This document shows, in pieces, positions 19,401-26,627 of a stretch of DNA of 64,000 bases (its first letter is position 1; each line of letters begins with the position of its first letter). Origin of the DNA: Polaribacter reichenbachii (GTDB lineage: Bacteria; Bacteroidota; Bacteroidia; Flavobacteriales; Flavobacteriaceae). The stretch lies in contig NZ_CP019419.1 of assembly GCF_001975665.1 (NCBI RefSeq), positions 682,001 to 746,000 on the forward strand, in the 5' to 3' direction. A model generated the notes under the pieces. The model was not told the origin of the DNA. It saw nothing but the letters and a program-made list of their open reading frames with translations, and made no database searches. Both the position numbers and the translations under genes were made by a program.

Positions 19401-19873
19401 AAAGAATGTTAAAACCAGAATTACAAGGTTTAGAAGATTTTGTAGACGGAATAAAAAACATTTGTGAAGCACAACAAAAAGTAGCCCTAAACTATTTTGA
19501 AGACGGAAGTGTTTCTGCTGCAATACCACCATTACAAATTTTATTACACATAATGGCTTATGGAAATTATGAAGGTAAAGACATCAGTGATCCTGAATTA
19601 CGTAAATATTTAGATAGAGATTATGTAATTAACAGCGATTGGTATAAAGAAAGATTAAAATTAAAACAAGAAAAAGATATCGCGTTTTACAAAAGTCAAA
19701 TCGATTATTTAGAAGCATTTATATCTAATTTAGATAATAAAGATTTAGTAGCTGAAATGGAAATTGACAAGCGTTTAGAAAAGGTTCAAGAACTACATAA
19801 ACAGTCTAAATCTAAGTTTTATTTAGAAAGCTTAAATGGTACAATTGGGGCAGATCCATTGTATAAAAAATAA
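16436..19873 (+). CDS. 1145-aa protein, candidate PPi-type PEP carboxykinase
   Basis: Very large soluble protein without signal or membrane segments. Landmarks: a Gly-rich P-loop-like CTVSGGGKSEIS with Lys485, HLFQRPDEAVVRG near residue 690, RRNNPVDKAAGIRPLAVYNP near 825-845 and a Gly/Ser-rich segment TGKSPSTTGAGSEGALTK near 855-872. The length (about 129 kDa) and these Gly-rich motifs fit the pyrophosphate-dependent PEP carboxykinases known from Entamoeba and Propionibacterium, which interconvert oxaloacetate + PPi and PEP + phosphate. I recall the family only in outline, so the assignment is tentative. TAGTTTTG at 16390-16397 gives a plausible promoter. A strong hairpin terminator follows. 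Confidence 0.55.
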   Translation: MQETRKDIVQFINLQLASLGQPTFKDTKGEFLDPKFEELTSGLVKSLQEKSRLLSNYHSPVDTRIQNFIDDYLKDIKIDKPTTVPNNTLILSKKGQAREVSLPVDGDSFKSDLVTSSRIKQGILNNPLHDKRTTKGTFHIVEGDLPVPLDKFEVPKIVFAHFLNAAFNPSDDLKILPFTADQKDKAKVMASMLLRPTVCPEVKGVIPEKSLEVRFFVPGNLVSNLDFVESIFGNAGDPNLAQNDAALDTEHWTGHTGCIVLAPQLLKLKKKEVGLPHFDDATERQKKDGMCWKDENELYNDGGAFKITCRDERGVVITLIADNYYGYSKKEIKTQISYSANLFGLVEEEHAGGAIAFARRVMGDTLDGKDYSEFHNFKHTFEGVKQLLGDSIEVMPENYAVDKKYPNIIYIPEFSYVNINTNSITWMHNSKKQKLTLSPFKTYVHPTGNKFKLEKHKSVNLWRIVDTFAEGVFCHKPCTVSGGGKSEISKSMQNAITYSNFNIQNIEEDFKKADEIIEYVYSNRWKIKDPNRPISRSFLSEKRTLSSAVRLLTPSEHNSDEYNEFLKNIPVHIRSLVLFVKRLYRQAHGSLNWKEYMSVEIINGKKGTGLLHNNTPVVGSYVRIGFNQQGNWMLNKLRSDFSPCEKIQTEDDISASITLPRESLKNLNPEFTNKSLKVVTNCEAHLFQRPDEAVVRGYDKGAELDLVTPGRFLTNYELLKKADAIVLYEDTINFDKYTKPVQDFIESIAKSDKDEEYFAVPSHTRLVNGEPTKNPRYLEPNKFIKETEASYLADIGVRLVRRIKLNEPLNHVVNAVLPGRRNNPVDKAAGIRPLAVYNPIHYQETPELFMDFICSLTGKSPSTTGAGSEGALTKAPFNMLTPTSDLNNALLSHILTESNGFSTAAGYVGAENKIDHDVSLLIPEIWARLEPKDRDPEYLIKKGALEKLEDFEYKGEQILASRLGYRITKKFSYRCLNRIFDEPTAVFNERMLKPELQGLEDFVDGIKNICEAQQKVALNYFEDGSVSAAIPPLQILLHIMAYGNYEGKDISDPELRKYLDRDYVINSDWYKERLKLKQEKDIAFYKSQIDYLEAFISNLDNKDLVAEMEIDKRLEKVQELHKQSKSKFYLESLNGTIGADPLYKK

Positions 19874-19902
19874 ATAGTAACCTAAAATTATCTTACAATT
19901 TT

Positions 19903-19940
19903 ATCCTGCAAGGTTTTTATAATCTTGTAGGATTTTTATT
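19903..19940. terminator. bidirectional terminator between convergent genes
   Basis: Stem ATCCTGCAAG (19903-19912) with CTTGTAGGAT (19924-19933), 9 of 10 pairs as Watson-Crick plus one wobble, loop of 11 nt, then TTTTATTT on the plus strand. It ends the 1145-aa gene and can serve the convergent lipoprotein gene, whose stop is at 19940. Confidence 0.8.
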
Positions 19941-20809
19941 TAATAGGATAATTTAAACTGACCTTCAGTAATTGAAAAACTATTTGCTGATGTAGATGTA
20001 GTTGCACTAAACTCAAAGGTTCCAGATATAGTATTAGTCGTCGTATTATGACTTATAATTCTAATTTTACCATCTGCCTCATAAATTATCCCATTCACTA
20101 TATATTGCGCTGTTGGGTAAGTTTGTGCTGCAAAAGTTCCAAAATCATACTCGCCAACAGCAACATTGTAAGGCACTGTTAAACTAATGCTTTCTGTAGC
20201 ACTTTTATTTGCATCAATAGTAATTAGTTTATTATTTCCAATTGTAACTAAGTTGGCAAATAAACTAATATCCTCATATTCAAAACCATCAATTTTTGCA
20301 GAAAAATCTGTATTCCCAATTGGGAATTCTCCTTTTGGTATTTCACTAAATGTACCACTTAAAAAAGCTTTAGAACTACCAGAAATACTGTTTCTACCTA
20401 TAAAATTAAAACTACCAGAAATAGTATTATACACATAATCTATATTCGTAATATCTATGGTACCTCTACTTGCAGTCTCACTAAAAGTGGTCCAAACATC
20501 AGAAGAGTTCGACGCATTTTCTGCGTAAGTTGCTACAGTATTTAAGCCTTCGAAACTAAAAACACCTAAATCGTAATTATCAACTCTTAATGTAAAAGAC
20601 TCATTTGTTGTTACATCTATGGCATTTATAAAAAGATCATCGCCTTCTACTGTAAAATTTGCTTCACTTGTTAAAAAGGTTTCACCATCAAAAGTAGCTT
20701 GAAAAATAGCATTGTTTTCATAAACAGGAAAAAAAATCCCATTTTCTTCACAAGAATTGAAAATAAATAGAATTGATAAAAAAAGGAAACAAACCTTTAT
20801 ATGCTTCAT
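19940..20809 (-). CDS. lipoprotein with two tandem beta-rich domains
   Basis: 289 aa secreted lipoprotein: signal MKHIKVCFLFLSILFIFNSC with lipidated Cys20. The mature protein looks like two copies of one domain of about 120 residues: ATFDGETF...NTISGSFNF...LSGTFSEIP (about 37-165) and AKIDGFEYE...NTISGTFEF...ITEGQFKLSY (about 172-289). Members of this kind (DUF6252-like) are common Bacteroidetes surface lipoproteins of unknown role. A TACTTTTG box (20828-20835, minus strand) lies 19 nt upstream of the ATG. It converges with the 1145-aa gene across a shared terminator. Confidence 0.7.
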   Translation of the reverse strand: MKHIKVCFLFLSILFIFNSCEENGIFFPVYENNAIFQATFDGETFLTSEANFTVEGDDLFINAIDVTTNESFTLRVDNYDLGVFSFEGLNTVATYAENASNSSDVWTTFSETASRGTIDITNIDYVYNTISGSFNFIGRNSISGSSKAFLSGTFSEIPKGEFPIGNTDFSAKIDGFEYEDISLFANLVTIGNNKLITIDANKSATESISLTVPYNVAVGEYDFGTFAAQTYPTAQYIVNGIIYEADGKIRIISHNTTTNTISGTFEFSATTSTSANSFSITEGQFKLSY

Positions 20810-20873
20810 TGCTTAAATGTTAAAAAACAAAAGTAAGGATATTAATTATTTAATTAAACCCGAATGCAAAAGT

Positions 20874-21050
20874 TTAAGAAGCAGTTTCTAATAAAACTTT
20901 AGGGCATCTTTTACAATTAACGCCCTTTTTCTTGTATTTATTGCAACATTTATTTTTTGGTTTAATACAATTAGAAGTACAAACACTGTTGCATATTGAA
21001 GTATTTTCTATAGAAATAACCGAATTCTTGGATGTATAAAAAACAATCAT
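20874..21050 (-). CDS. small cysteine-rich protein (58 aa)
   Basis: A 58-codon ORF, ATG at 21048-21050 to TAA at 20874-20876, in an otherwise empty gap. Product is basic with seven cysteines (20, 24, 28, 35, 36, 46, 49) in a CxxxCxxxC...CC...CxxC layout, ending CKRCPKVLLETAS. A perfect -7 box TATATTTG (21068-21075, minus strand) lies 18 nt before the start, the right distance for a short leader. The spacing suggests metal (zinc or Fe-S) binding or disulfides; no family is recognised. The gap region is otherwise explained only by the BrkB promoter. Confidence 0.6.
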   Translation of the reverse strand: MIVFYTSKNSVISIENTSICNSVCTSNCIKPKNKCCNKYKKKGVNCKRCPKVLLETAS

Positions 21051-21067
21051 TAGTAATAATTAGATTG

Positions 21068-21075
21068 CAAATATA
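21068..21075 (-). promoter_or_regulatory. promoter box of the 58-aa cysteine-rich gene
   Basis: TATATTTG on the minus strand, perfect TAnnTTTG, 18 nt before the ATG at 21050. Confidence 0.5.
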
Positions 21076-21128
21076 ATTCTTTATTTAGAATAAATAAAAA
21101 TAAAAAATCAATTTTAAATATGCATACA

Positions 21129-21158
21129 TTTATCTTTATTAAAGATAAATTAATTTTG
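21129..21158 (+). promoter_or_regulatory. BrkB promoter with operator-like palindrome
   Basis: TTTATCTTT-N3-AAAGATAAA (21129-21149), 9-bp perfect arms, directly before the -7 box TAATTTTG (21151-21158). ATG at 21223, leader about 60 nt. Confidence 0.55.
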
Positions 21159-21222
21159 TTTTTACCAAAATACAAAGTGTTTTAAAAGTGTACTCCTTTT
21201 TTATTCATTAAATTAGCTTTAT

Positions 21223-22125
21223 ATGACAAAAAAAATAGAAAAAGACATAAAATTAAAATTTAAACTAAAACACTTACCCGAATTATTAGTTACAAGTGCT
21301 AAATCTTGGTTTAACGATGCTCCTTTTAACAAAGCTGCAATTATTGCTTATTATGCCATATTATCGTTGCCTGCACTTATTATAATTATTTTTAATTTAG
21401 TAGGATCTATTTGGGGGAAAGAGATTGTAGAAGGGCAAATTTTAGATGAAATCTCTAAAGCTATTGGTACAGAAACAGCAGAAACAATACAACAAATGAT
21501 GATTAATGATGGTGATAAAAAAACTTCATTTTTTACTACAATCATTGGTATTTCAACTTTAATTTATGGTTCTTCTGGTGTGTTTTTTCAAATACAAAAT
21601 ATTTTAGATACTATTTGGGATGCAAAACCTAGATTTAAAAATGGTGTTTTAGAAACTGTTTTTGTAAGATTAAAAAGCTTTGGTTTTATTCTAATAATTG
21701 TATTTCTCTTATTAATAAGTTTAGTTTTAACATCCTTATTAAGCACTTTTGAAAAAAATTTAAAAAGCTTTCTGTCTAATGATGTCGTTAACTCAATTTT
21801 TACTTTAGATATTTTTATTTCTTTAGCTTCTATATATTTTATTTTTGCAGCTATGTTTAAGGTTTTACCTAACGCAAATATACCTTGGCGAGCTGTTAGA
21901 ATTGGTGCTCTTTTAACTTCCATTCTTTTTGTTGTAGGTAAATATTTATTAGCAATATATTTTAGTGAGTTAGAACCAGGTTCTACTTATGGTGCTGCAG
22001 GTTCTATAATTTTAATAATGCTTTGGGTTTCTTATACTAGTTTAATCTTATTTTACGGAGCTCATTTTACAAGAGCTTACTCAAGAAAATACCTTAAAGA
22101 ACAACCCAAAAAGATTGTAGAATAA
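21223..22125 (+). CDS. YihY/virulence factor BrkB family membrane protein
   Basis: 300 aa inner-membrane protein with six hydrophobic segments. Family features are clear: FNKAAIIAYYAILSLPALIIIIF at the N-terminal membrane entry, GVFFQIQNILDTIWD (about residues 119-133), and a C-terminal PGSTYGAAGSIILIMLWVSY block followed by GAHFTRAYSRKY. YihY-type proteins were misnamed RNase BN; proposed roles are transport or envelope integrity. It is monocistronic, has a promoter with an operator-like palindrome upstream, and ends in a hairpin terminator shared with the convergent VOC gene. Confidence 0.88.
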   Translation: MTKKIEKDIKLKFKLKHLPELLVTSAKSWFNDAPFNKAAIIAYYAILSLPALIIIIFNLVGSIWGKEIVEGQILDEISKAIGTETAETIQQMMINDGDKKTSFFTTIIGISTLIYGSSGVFFQIQNILDTIWDAKPRFKNGVLETVFVRLKSFGFILIIVFLLLISLVLTSLLSTFEKNLKSFLSNDVVNSIFTLDIFISLASIYFIFAAMFKVLPNANIPWRAVRIGALLTSILFVVGKYLLAIYFSELEPGSTYGAAGSIILIMLWVSYTSLILFYGAHFTRAYSRKYLKEQPKKIVE

Positions 22126-22133
22126 TAAAAAAA

Positions 22134-22170
22134 GCTATCTAAAAAAGTTATTTCTAGATAGCCTTATATT
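22134..22170. terminator. terminator between BrkB and VOC genes
   Basis: Inverted repeat GCTATCTA (22134-22141) and TAGATAGC (22155-22162) followed by TTATATTTTT on the plus strand; the reverse side has an A/T tract too, so it may serve both convergent genes. Confidence 0.7.
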
Positions 22171-22172
22171 TT

Positions 22173-22574
22173 TTAAGCTTTAAAATTTAGCATCCAATGG
22201 ATATTGTATTTATCAGTACATCTTCCATATATAGCATTCCAAGAGGTTTCTTGTAATGGTGTATGCACAATACCTGCGCTACTTAATTGATCAAAAACTT
22301 GGTTTAATTCTTTTTCTGAATCAAAATCTACTGCTAAATGCATATTACTTCCATTTGTAAGCGGTGTATCTGGAGAAGCATCATACATCATAATATGAAA
22401 ACCTTTAGATTTTATTTCTAAATGTTGAATTTTTTCTAAATAATGGTCAGGAATATCAATTTTTGCTTCTTTGTAGGTTGTTTTTTCTATTATTTTTCCT
22501 CCAAAAATTGAAGTATAAAAGTTGGCTGCCTGTAGACAGTTTCCGTCAAATGATAAATAAGGTCTAATTTTCAT
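22173..22574 (-). CDS. VOC/PhnB-like glyoxalase-fold protein
   Basis: About 133 aa protein of the vicinal oxygen chelate fold, PhnB/YjdN-like subgroup: IRPYLSFDGNCLQAANFYTS at the start, HIMMYDAS in the middle and CTDKYNIHWMLNF at the end. The family often lacks known activity. I use the ATG at 22574 rather than the upstream in-frame one at 22604, because homologues begin with the MKIRPYLSF strand and because a TAATTTTG -7 box (22602-22609, minus strand) overlaps the upstream candidate. Convergent with the BrkB gene. Confidence 0.8.
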   Translation of the reverse strand: MKIRPYLSFDGNCLQAANFYTSIFGGKIIEKTTYKEAKIDIPDHYLEKIQHLEIKSKGFHIMMYDASPDTPLTNGSNMHLAVDFDSEKELNQVFDQLSSAGIVHTPLQETSWNAIYGRCTDKYNIHWMLNFKA

Positions 22575-22679
22575 AATTCTTTTGTTTATTGTTATCATAA
22601 CCAAAATTAATATTGTAACCAGACCTAGTTTAGCTCTTATACTTTAAAAGTTAGCTTATTTGATGTTGTACATTTACAC

Positions 22680-22865
22680 CTATTTTTTAATACCCAATTT
22701 CATTAAAATAGTTTCTAAAAGACACCATTTTGTAAATGCAGACTGTATCATATTTATACCAATAAATACACCAAACCACAACCAATTTATACTTACATAG
22801 TAAGTAAGAAAAACGGTTAACAACACCATAAACCCAACTATAACTCTAAAATATTTATTTAACAT
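22680..22865 (-). CDS. DUF2892 family membrane protein
   Basis: 61 aa protein with two transmembrane helices (about 8-25 and 29-45), with INWLWFGVFIGINMIQSAFTKWC matching the DUF2892 signature. This fold is the membrane part of YgaP-type rhodaneses and often accompanies sulfur-handling genes. It ends the RND pump operon, 19 nt behind the PII-like gene. The sulfur link agrees with the flavoprotein of SQR type encoded nearby under the same apparent regulator. Confidence 0.8.
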   Translation of the reverse strand: MLNKYFRVIVGFMVLLTVFLTYYVSINWLWFGVFIGINMIQSAFTKWCLLETILMKLGIKK

Positions 22866-22884
22866 TTTCTATTCTTTTTTTTAT

Positions 22885-23190
22885 TTATATAAATCTTTCT
22901 ATTGGTAAAACAATCGCTTTTAAAGGATTATTTGTTTTTAAATTTTTATTGAATTCTTCTATGAATACAAACAAACCATCAATCTTTTCTTTTTCTGTAA
23001 AAGAGAAAAATAATATAGATTCGTTACCACTTTTTTCTGATGAAAACCAACTAGAAGCTTTTAAAATAGTAGGTACATTTTTATAACCATCTATATCTGA
23101 ACTGCTAAAATTTTCGATATTAGCTTTTTTAAAGATGCTTAAAACATCTTTCTGATATTCTTCTACTGCTGTAACTAAGACTAATTTCAT
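22885..23190 (-). CDS. PII-like (ferredoxin-fold) small protein linked to RND pump
   Basis: 101 aa soluble protein. The pattern beta (KLVLVTAVEEY), helix (QKDVLSIFKKANI), beta (FSSSDIDGYKN), a flexible stretch with ASSWFSSEKSG, then beta (SILFFSFTEKEKI), helix (DGLFVFIEEFNKNL) and a final beta (LKAIVLPIERFI) reads as the PII/CutA-like fold. PII-like proteins of the DUF3240 type sit next to metal RND pumps in other bacteria, probably as ligand-sensing modulators. Here it follows the RND permease by 77 nt, with a palindromic repeat between them. Assignment is by fold pattern only. Confidence 0.55.
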   Translation of the reverse strand: MKLVLVTAVEEYQKDVLSIFKKANIENFSSSDIDGYKNVPTILKASSWFSSEKSGNESILFFSFTEKEKIDGLFVFIEEFNKNLKTNNPLKAIVLPIERFI

Positions 23191-23206
23191 TTTAAATATT
23201 TTTATG

Positions 23207-23260
23207 TTCTCGCAGAATTTTATAAACCTTTTCTAGACCAATCTGCAAAATCTGCGGGAA
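23207..23260. repeat. imperfect palindromic intergenic repeat
   Basis: TTCTCGCAGAATTT (23207-23220) and AAAATCTGCGGGAA (23247-23260), 12 of 14 positions pairing. Lies between the PII-like and permease genes. Similar CTCGCAGATTT palindromes are, as I recall, scattered in flavobacterial genomes. Confidence 0.5.
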
Positions 23261-23267
23261 AAGTTCT

Positions 23268-26200
23268 TTATTTATAATTCTTCTTTTCTATCATATAATA
23301 CACCAATGGCACAACCAATAATGTTAAGACAGTAGAAACTATAGTTCCTCCCATTAATGAGATTGCTAATCCTTGAAAAATTGGATCAAACAAAATAACA
23401 AATGCTCCAATTACCACTGTCCCTGCAGTTAATAAAATTGGTGTAGTTCTTACAGCTCCAGCTTCAATTGCCGCTTGTTTTAAAGGCACTCCTTCTTCTA
23501 ATCTTAAGTTGATAAAATCAATTAATAAAACAGAATTTCTTACCATAATTCCTGCTAAAGCAATCATTCCTATAAAAGATGTTGCTGTAAAAAATGCGCC
23601 CATAATCCAGTGTCCTAAAATAATCCCTATTAACGATAAAGGAATTGCAACCATCATAACAACTGGTGCTTTAAAATTTTGAAACCAACCTACAATTAAA
23701 ATGTAAATTAAGATAATAGCGCCTAAAAACGCGATTCCTAAATCTCTAAAAACTTCTAAAGTAATTTGCCATTCTCCATCCCATTTCACGGTATAATTGT
23801 CTTCAAAATCTGGCTGACCTAAATACATTTCATTTAATTTGTATCCTTTTGGTAGTTCAATTTTATTTAATTTTTCTTCCATTCCTAAAATTGCGTATGC
23901 AGGACTTTCTAATTCTCCAGCCATATCTGCCATTACATAAACTACTCTTTTTTGATTTTTTCTGTAGATACTTTTTGCTGCAATTGTTTCTTTTATTTCA
24001 ACCAAATCTGCAATCGGAATCATATTCCCCATTTTAGATTTTACTTTTAATTGGGAAATATCTGAAATGGTAGATTTCTCTTTTTCATCTAAACTCAACA
24101 CCAAACCAACTTGATTTACAGCATTTTCATCATACAAAGTTGTAATTGCTCTGTTAGACAAAGCCATATTCATTGTATATGCAATTTGTTGTGGAGCAAC
24201 ACCATACAACATTGCTTTTTCTTTGTTAATTTCGAATTGATATTCTTTTTGATCTGCTTCAACCATCCAATCAATATCAACAACATCGTCTGTGTTTTTT
24301 AAAATTTCTTGAACACTATTCGCAATTTCAATTTGTTTATTATAATCTGGCCCGTAAACTTCAGCAACAATCGTCGATAAAACTGGTGGTCCAGGTGGAA
24401 CTTCTACTAATTTTACGTTTGCATTGTATTTCTTTGCTATTTTTTGAATTTCTGGTCTTAATAATTTTGCAATTCCGTGACTTTGAATTTCACGTTCGCC
24501 TTTATCAACCAAATTCACTTGAATATCTGCCATATTAGAGCCACCACGTAAATCGTAATGACGAACTAATCCATTAAAAGTAATTGGTGCAGAAGTACCC
24601 ACATAATTTTGATAATTTACTACTTCTGGTCTTGTAGATAAATACTGTGCAATTTCTTGTGTAACCACTCCTGTTCTTTCTAAAGTAGTTCCTTCTGGCA
24701 TATCAATTACTACTTGAAACTCATTTTTATTATCAAAAGGCAACATTTTTACGGCAACAGAGTTGGTAACAAATAATACCATAGTTGCCATTAATAATAA
24801 AAATGTACCCCCTAAAAACAACCATCTTTTAGTTCCGTTTTCTAATAAAGGTCTTTCTAATTTATTATAAATTCTATAAATTAAAGTTTCTTCTAAAGGC
24901 TTTTCTTTTTTCTCCTCAGCACCTTTTTTATCTTTTTCTCTTAAGAAAATATATCCTAAATAAGGTGTAATTGTCAACGCCACAAATAATGATAAAATCA
25001 TTGCAATTGATGCTCCAATTGGCATTGGCGCCATATAAGGACCCATTAAACCAGATACAAAAGCCATTGGTAAAACAGAAGCAATTACTGTAAATGTTGC
25101 CAATATTGTTGGGTTTCCAACTTCGTTAATTGCATACAAAGCAGCCTGTTTAAAAGGCAAGCGTTTCATCTTAAAATGCCTGTGCATATTTTCGGCAATA
25201 ATAATGGAATCATCTACCACAATACCTGTTACAAAAACCAAAGCAAAAAGCGTAATTCTGTTTAAAGTATAATCTAACATGTAGTAACTTAACAGTGTTA
25301 AAGCAAACGTAATTGGCACAGATAAAAACACAACCAATCCTCCTCTCCAACCCATAGCTAACATAACTACAAGTGTTACTGCGAAAATTGATCCAATAAG
25401 GTGTAATAATAATTCTGATACTTTATGAGATGCAGTTTCACCATAATTTCTAGTAACTTCAACGTGCACATCATCAGGAATTAAAGTTGTGCGTAAATGA
25501 TCTACTTTATCTAAAATAACTTCTGCAATTTTCATAGCATCTGCTCCTTTTCTCTTAGCAACAGAAATAGTAACTGCTGGATATTCTGATTTATATTCAG
25601 CAGATTTTTCACTTGCTTTTCCAAAACCTAAAGACACATAATTTTGTGGAATTTCTGGTCCATCAACAATTTTTGCAATTTGTTTTAAATATATAGGCTG
25701 ATTTTGTTGTACACCAACTACCAAATTTTCTACATCTGTTACAGAAGCCAAAAACTTACCCGTATTTACTAAAAATTCAGTATCATTTTTATCAAAACTA
25801 CCCGATGTTAATTGTGTATTATTGGCTTTTATCATTTCTGATACCGACAATAAATCCAATCCGCTTGCAGCTAATTTGTCCTTGTCTAAAACCACTCTTA
25901 ATTGACGGTTTCTTCCACCAATTTTATGTGTGATTGAAACATCATTTACTTTCTTAATTTCGCTTTCTAATTCTTGCCCCATTTGGCTTAATTGATAATC
26001 ACTGTAGTTTTCACTCCACAATGTTAATCCCAACATTGGCACATCATCAATAGCACGTGTTTTAACCAACGGAAACGTAACGCCAGCAGGCATTTGATCC
26101 ATATGTTTGTTTATCTCATTGTATAATTTTACAAAAGAACGCTCTATATCTTCGCCCACATAAAACTGCACAATTACCATTGCTTTTTCATTCATAGCAG

Positions 26201-26462
26201 TAGCATACACATACTCTACACCTTTAATATTAGAAATTAATTTCTCTAAAGGTTTTACAACTCTATTCTCAACTTCTGTAGGGCTTGCTCCTGGATAACC
26301 TACAAAAATATCTGCCATTGGCACATCAATTTGTGGTTCTTCTTCTCTCGGAATTAAAAAAGAACTGTACACACCAATCACCATAAAAACGATCATTAGC
26401 AATACTGTCAATTTCGATCCGATAAAGACTTTTGCAATTTTTCCAGCTAAACCTTCTTTCAT
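23268..26462 (-). CDS. RND efflux transporter permease (AcrB/CusA superfamily)
   Basis: 1064 aa inner-membrane proton-driven exporter. Typical duplicated architecture: TM1 near residues 13-33, a porter loop (about 40-340), TM2-6, a second loop, and TM7-12. Seen: the PGASPTEVENRVVKPLEKL start of the porter domain, FVTGIVVDDSIIIAENMHRH in TM4 with the essential Asp pair, and GIMVRNSVLLIDFINLRLEEG near the C-terminus. It works with the adaptor and TolC encoded directly upstream. Substrate is not evident; the setting (SQR-like protein, DUF2892) hints at a thiol or sulfur-related compound or metal. Confidence 0.92.
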   Translation of the reverse strand: MKEGLAGKIAKVFIGSKLTVLLMIVFMVIGVYSSFLIPREEEPQIDVPMADIFVGYPGASPTEVENRVVKPLEKLISNIKGVEYVYATAMNEKAMVIVQFYVGEDIERSFVKLYNEINKHMDQMPAGVTFPLVKTRAIDDVPMLGLTLWSENYSDYQLSQMGQELESEIKKVNDVSITHKIGGRNRQLRVVLDKDKLAASGLDLLSVSEMIKANNTQLTSGSFDKNDTEFLVNTGKFLASVTDVENLVVGVQQNQPIYLKQIAKIVDGPEIPQNYVSLGFGKASEKSAEYKSEYPAVTISVAKRKGADAMKIAEVILDKVDHLRTTLIPDDVHVEVTRNYGETASHKVSELLLHLIGSIFAVTLVVMLAMGWRGGLVVFLSVPITFALTLLSYYMLDYTLNRITLFALVFVTGIVVDDSIIIAENMHRHFKMKRLPFKQAALYAINEVGNPTILATFTVIASVLPMAFVSGLMGPYMAPMPIGASIAMILSLFVALTITPYLGYIFLREKDKKGAEEKKEKPLEETLIYRIYNKLERPLLENGTKRWLFLGGTFLLLMATMVLFVTNSVAVKMLPFDNKNEFQVVIDMPEGTTLERTGVVTQEIAQYLSTRPEVVNYQNYVGTSAPITFNGLVRHYDLRGGSNMADIQVNLVDKGEREIQSHGIAKLLRPEIQKIAKKYNANVKLVEVPPGPPVLSTIVAEVYGPDYNKQIEIANSVQEILKNTDDVVDIDWMVEADQKEYQFEINKEKAMLYGVAPQQIAYTMNMALSNRAITTLYDENAVNQVGLVLSLDEKEKSTISDISQLKVKSKMGNMIPIADLVEIKETIAAKSIYRKNQKRVVYVMADMAGELESPAYAILGMEEKLNKIELPKGYKLNEMYLGQPDFEDNYTVKWDGEWQITLEVFRDLGIAFLGAIILIYILIVGWFQNFKAPVVMMVAIPLSLIGIILGHWIMGAFFTATSFIGMIALAGIMVRNSVLLIDFINLRLEEGVPLKQAAIEAGAVRTTPILLTAGTVVIGAFVILFDPIFQGLAISLMGGTIVSTVLTLLVVPLVYYMIEKKNYK

Positions 26463-26477
26463 ATCTTTTATATTTTT

Positions 26478-26561
26478 GGGCGTTTAAACAGGCTATTCAT
26501 TTCAATCTTTTTTTGCCATAAACGGCAGCAAAAAAAGGATTTCCACTTCTATCCTTAACGC
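26478..26561. repeat. structured intergenic element GGGCGTT...AACGC
   Basis: 84-bp element between the adaptor and permease genes. Ends GCGTT and AACGC are complementary; the middle holds a 9-bp stem TTTTTTTGC / GCAAAAAAA with inner GCC/GGC pairs. It looks like a dispersed element I associate with flavobacterial intergenic regions, but only one copy is in this window. Confidence 0.5.
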
Positions 26562-26627
26562 AATAATTCTAACTAATTCTGTAACTTTATTTACACTTAT
26601 TTACAGTCAACTAAGACTAAAAACTGC

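Noticed and set aside
22575..22604. Upstream ATG of the VOC gene
   Set aside because: Overlaps a perfect TAnnTTTG box; homologues begin at the second ATG.
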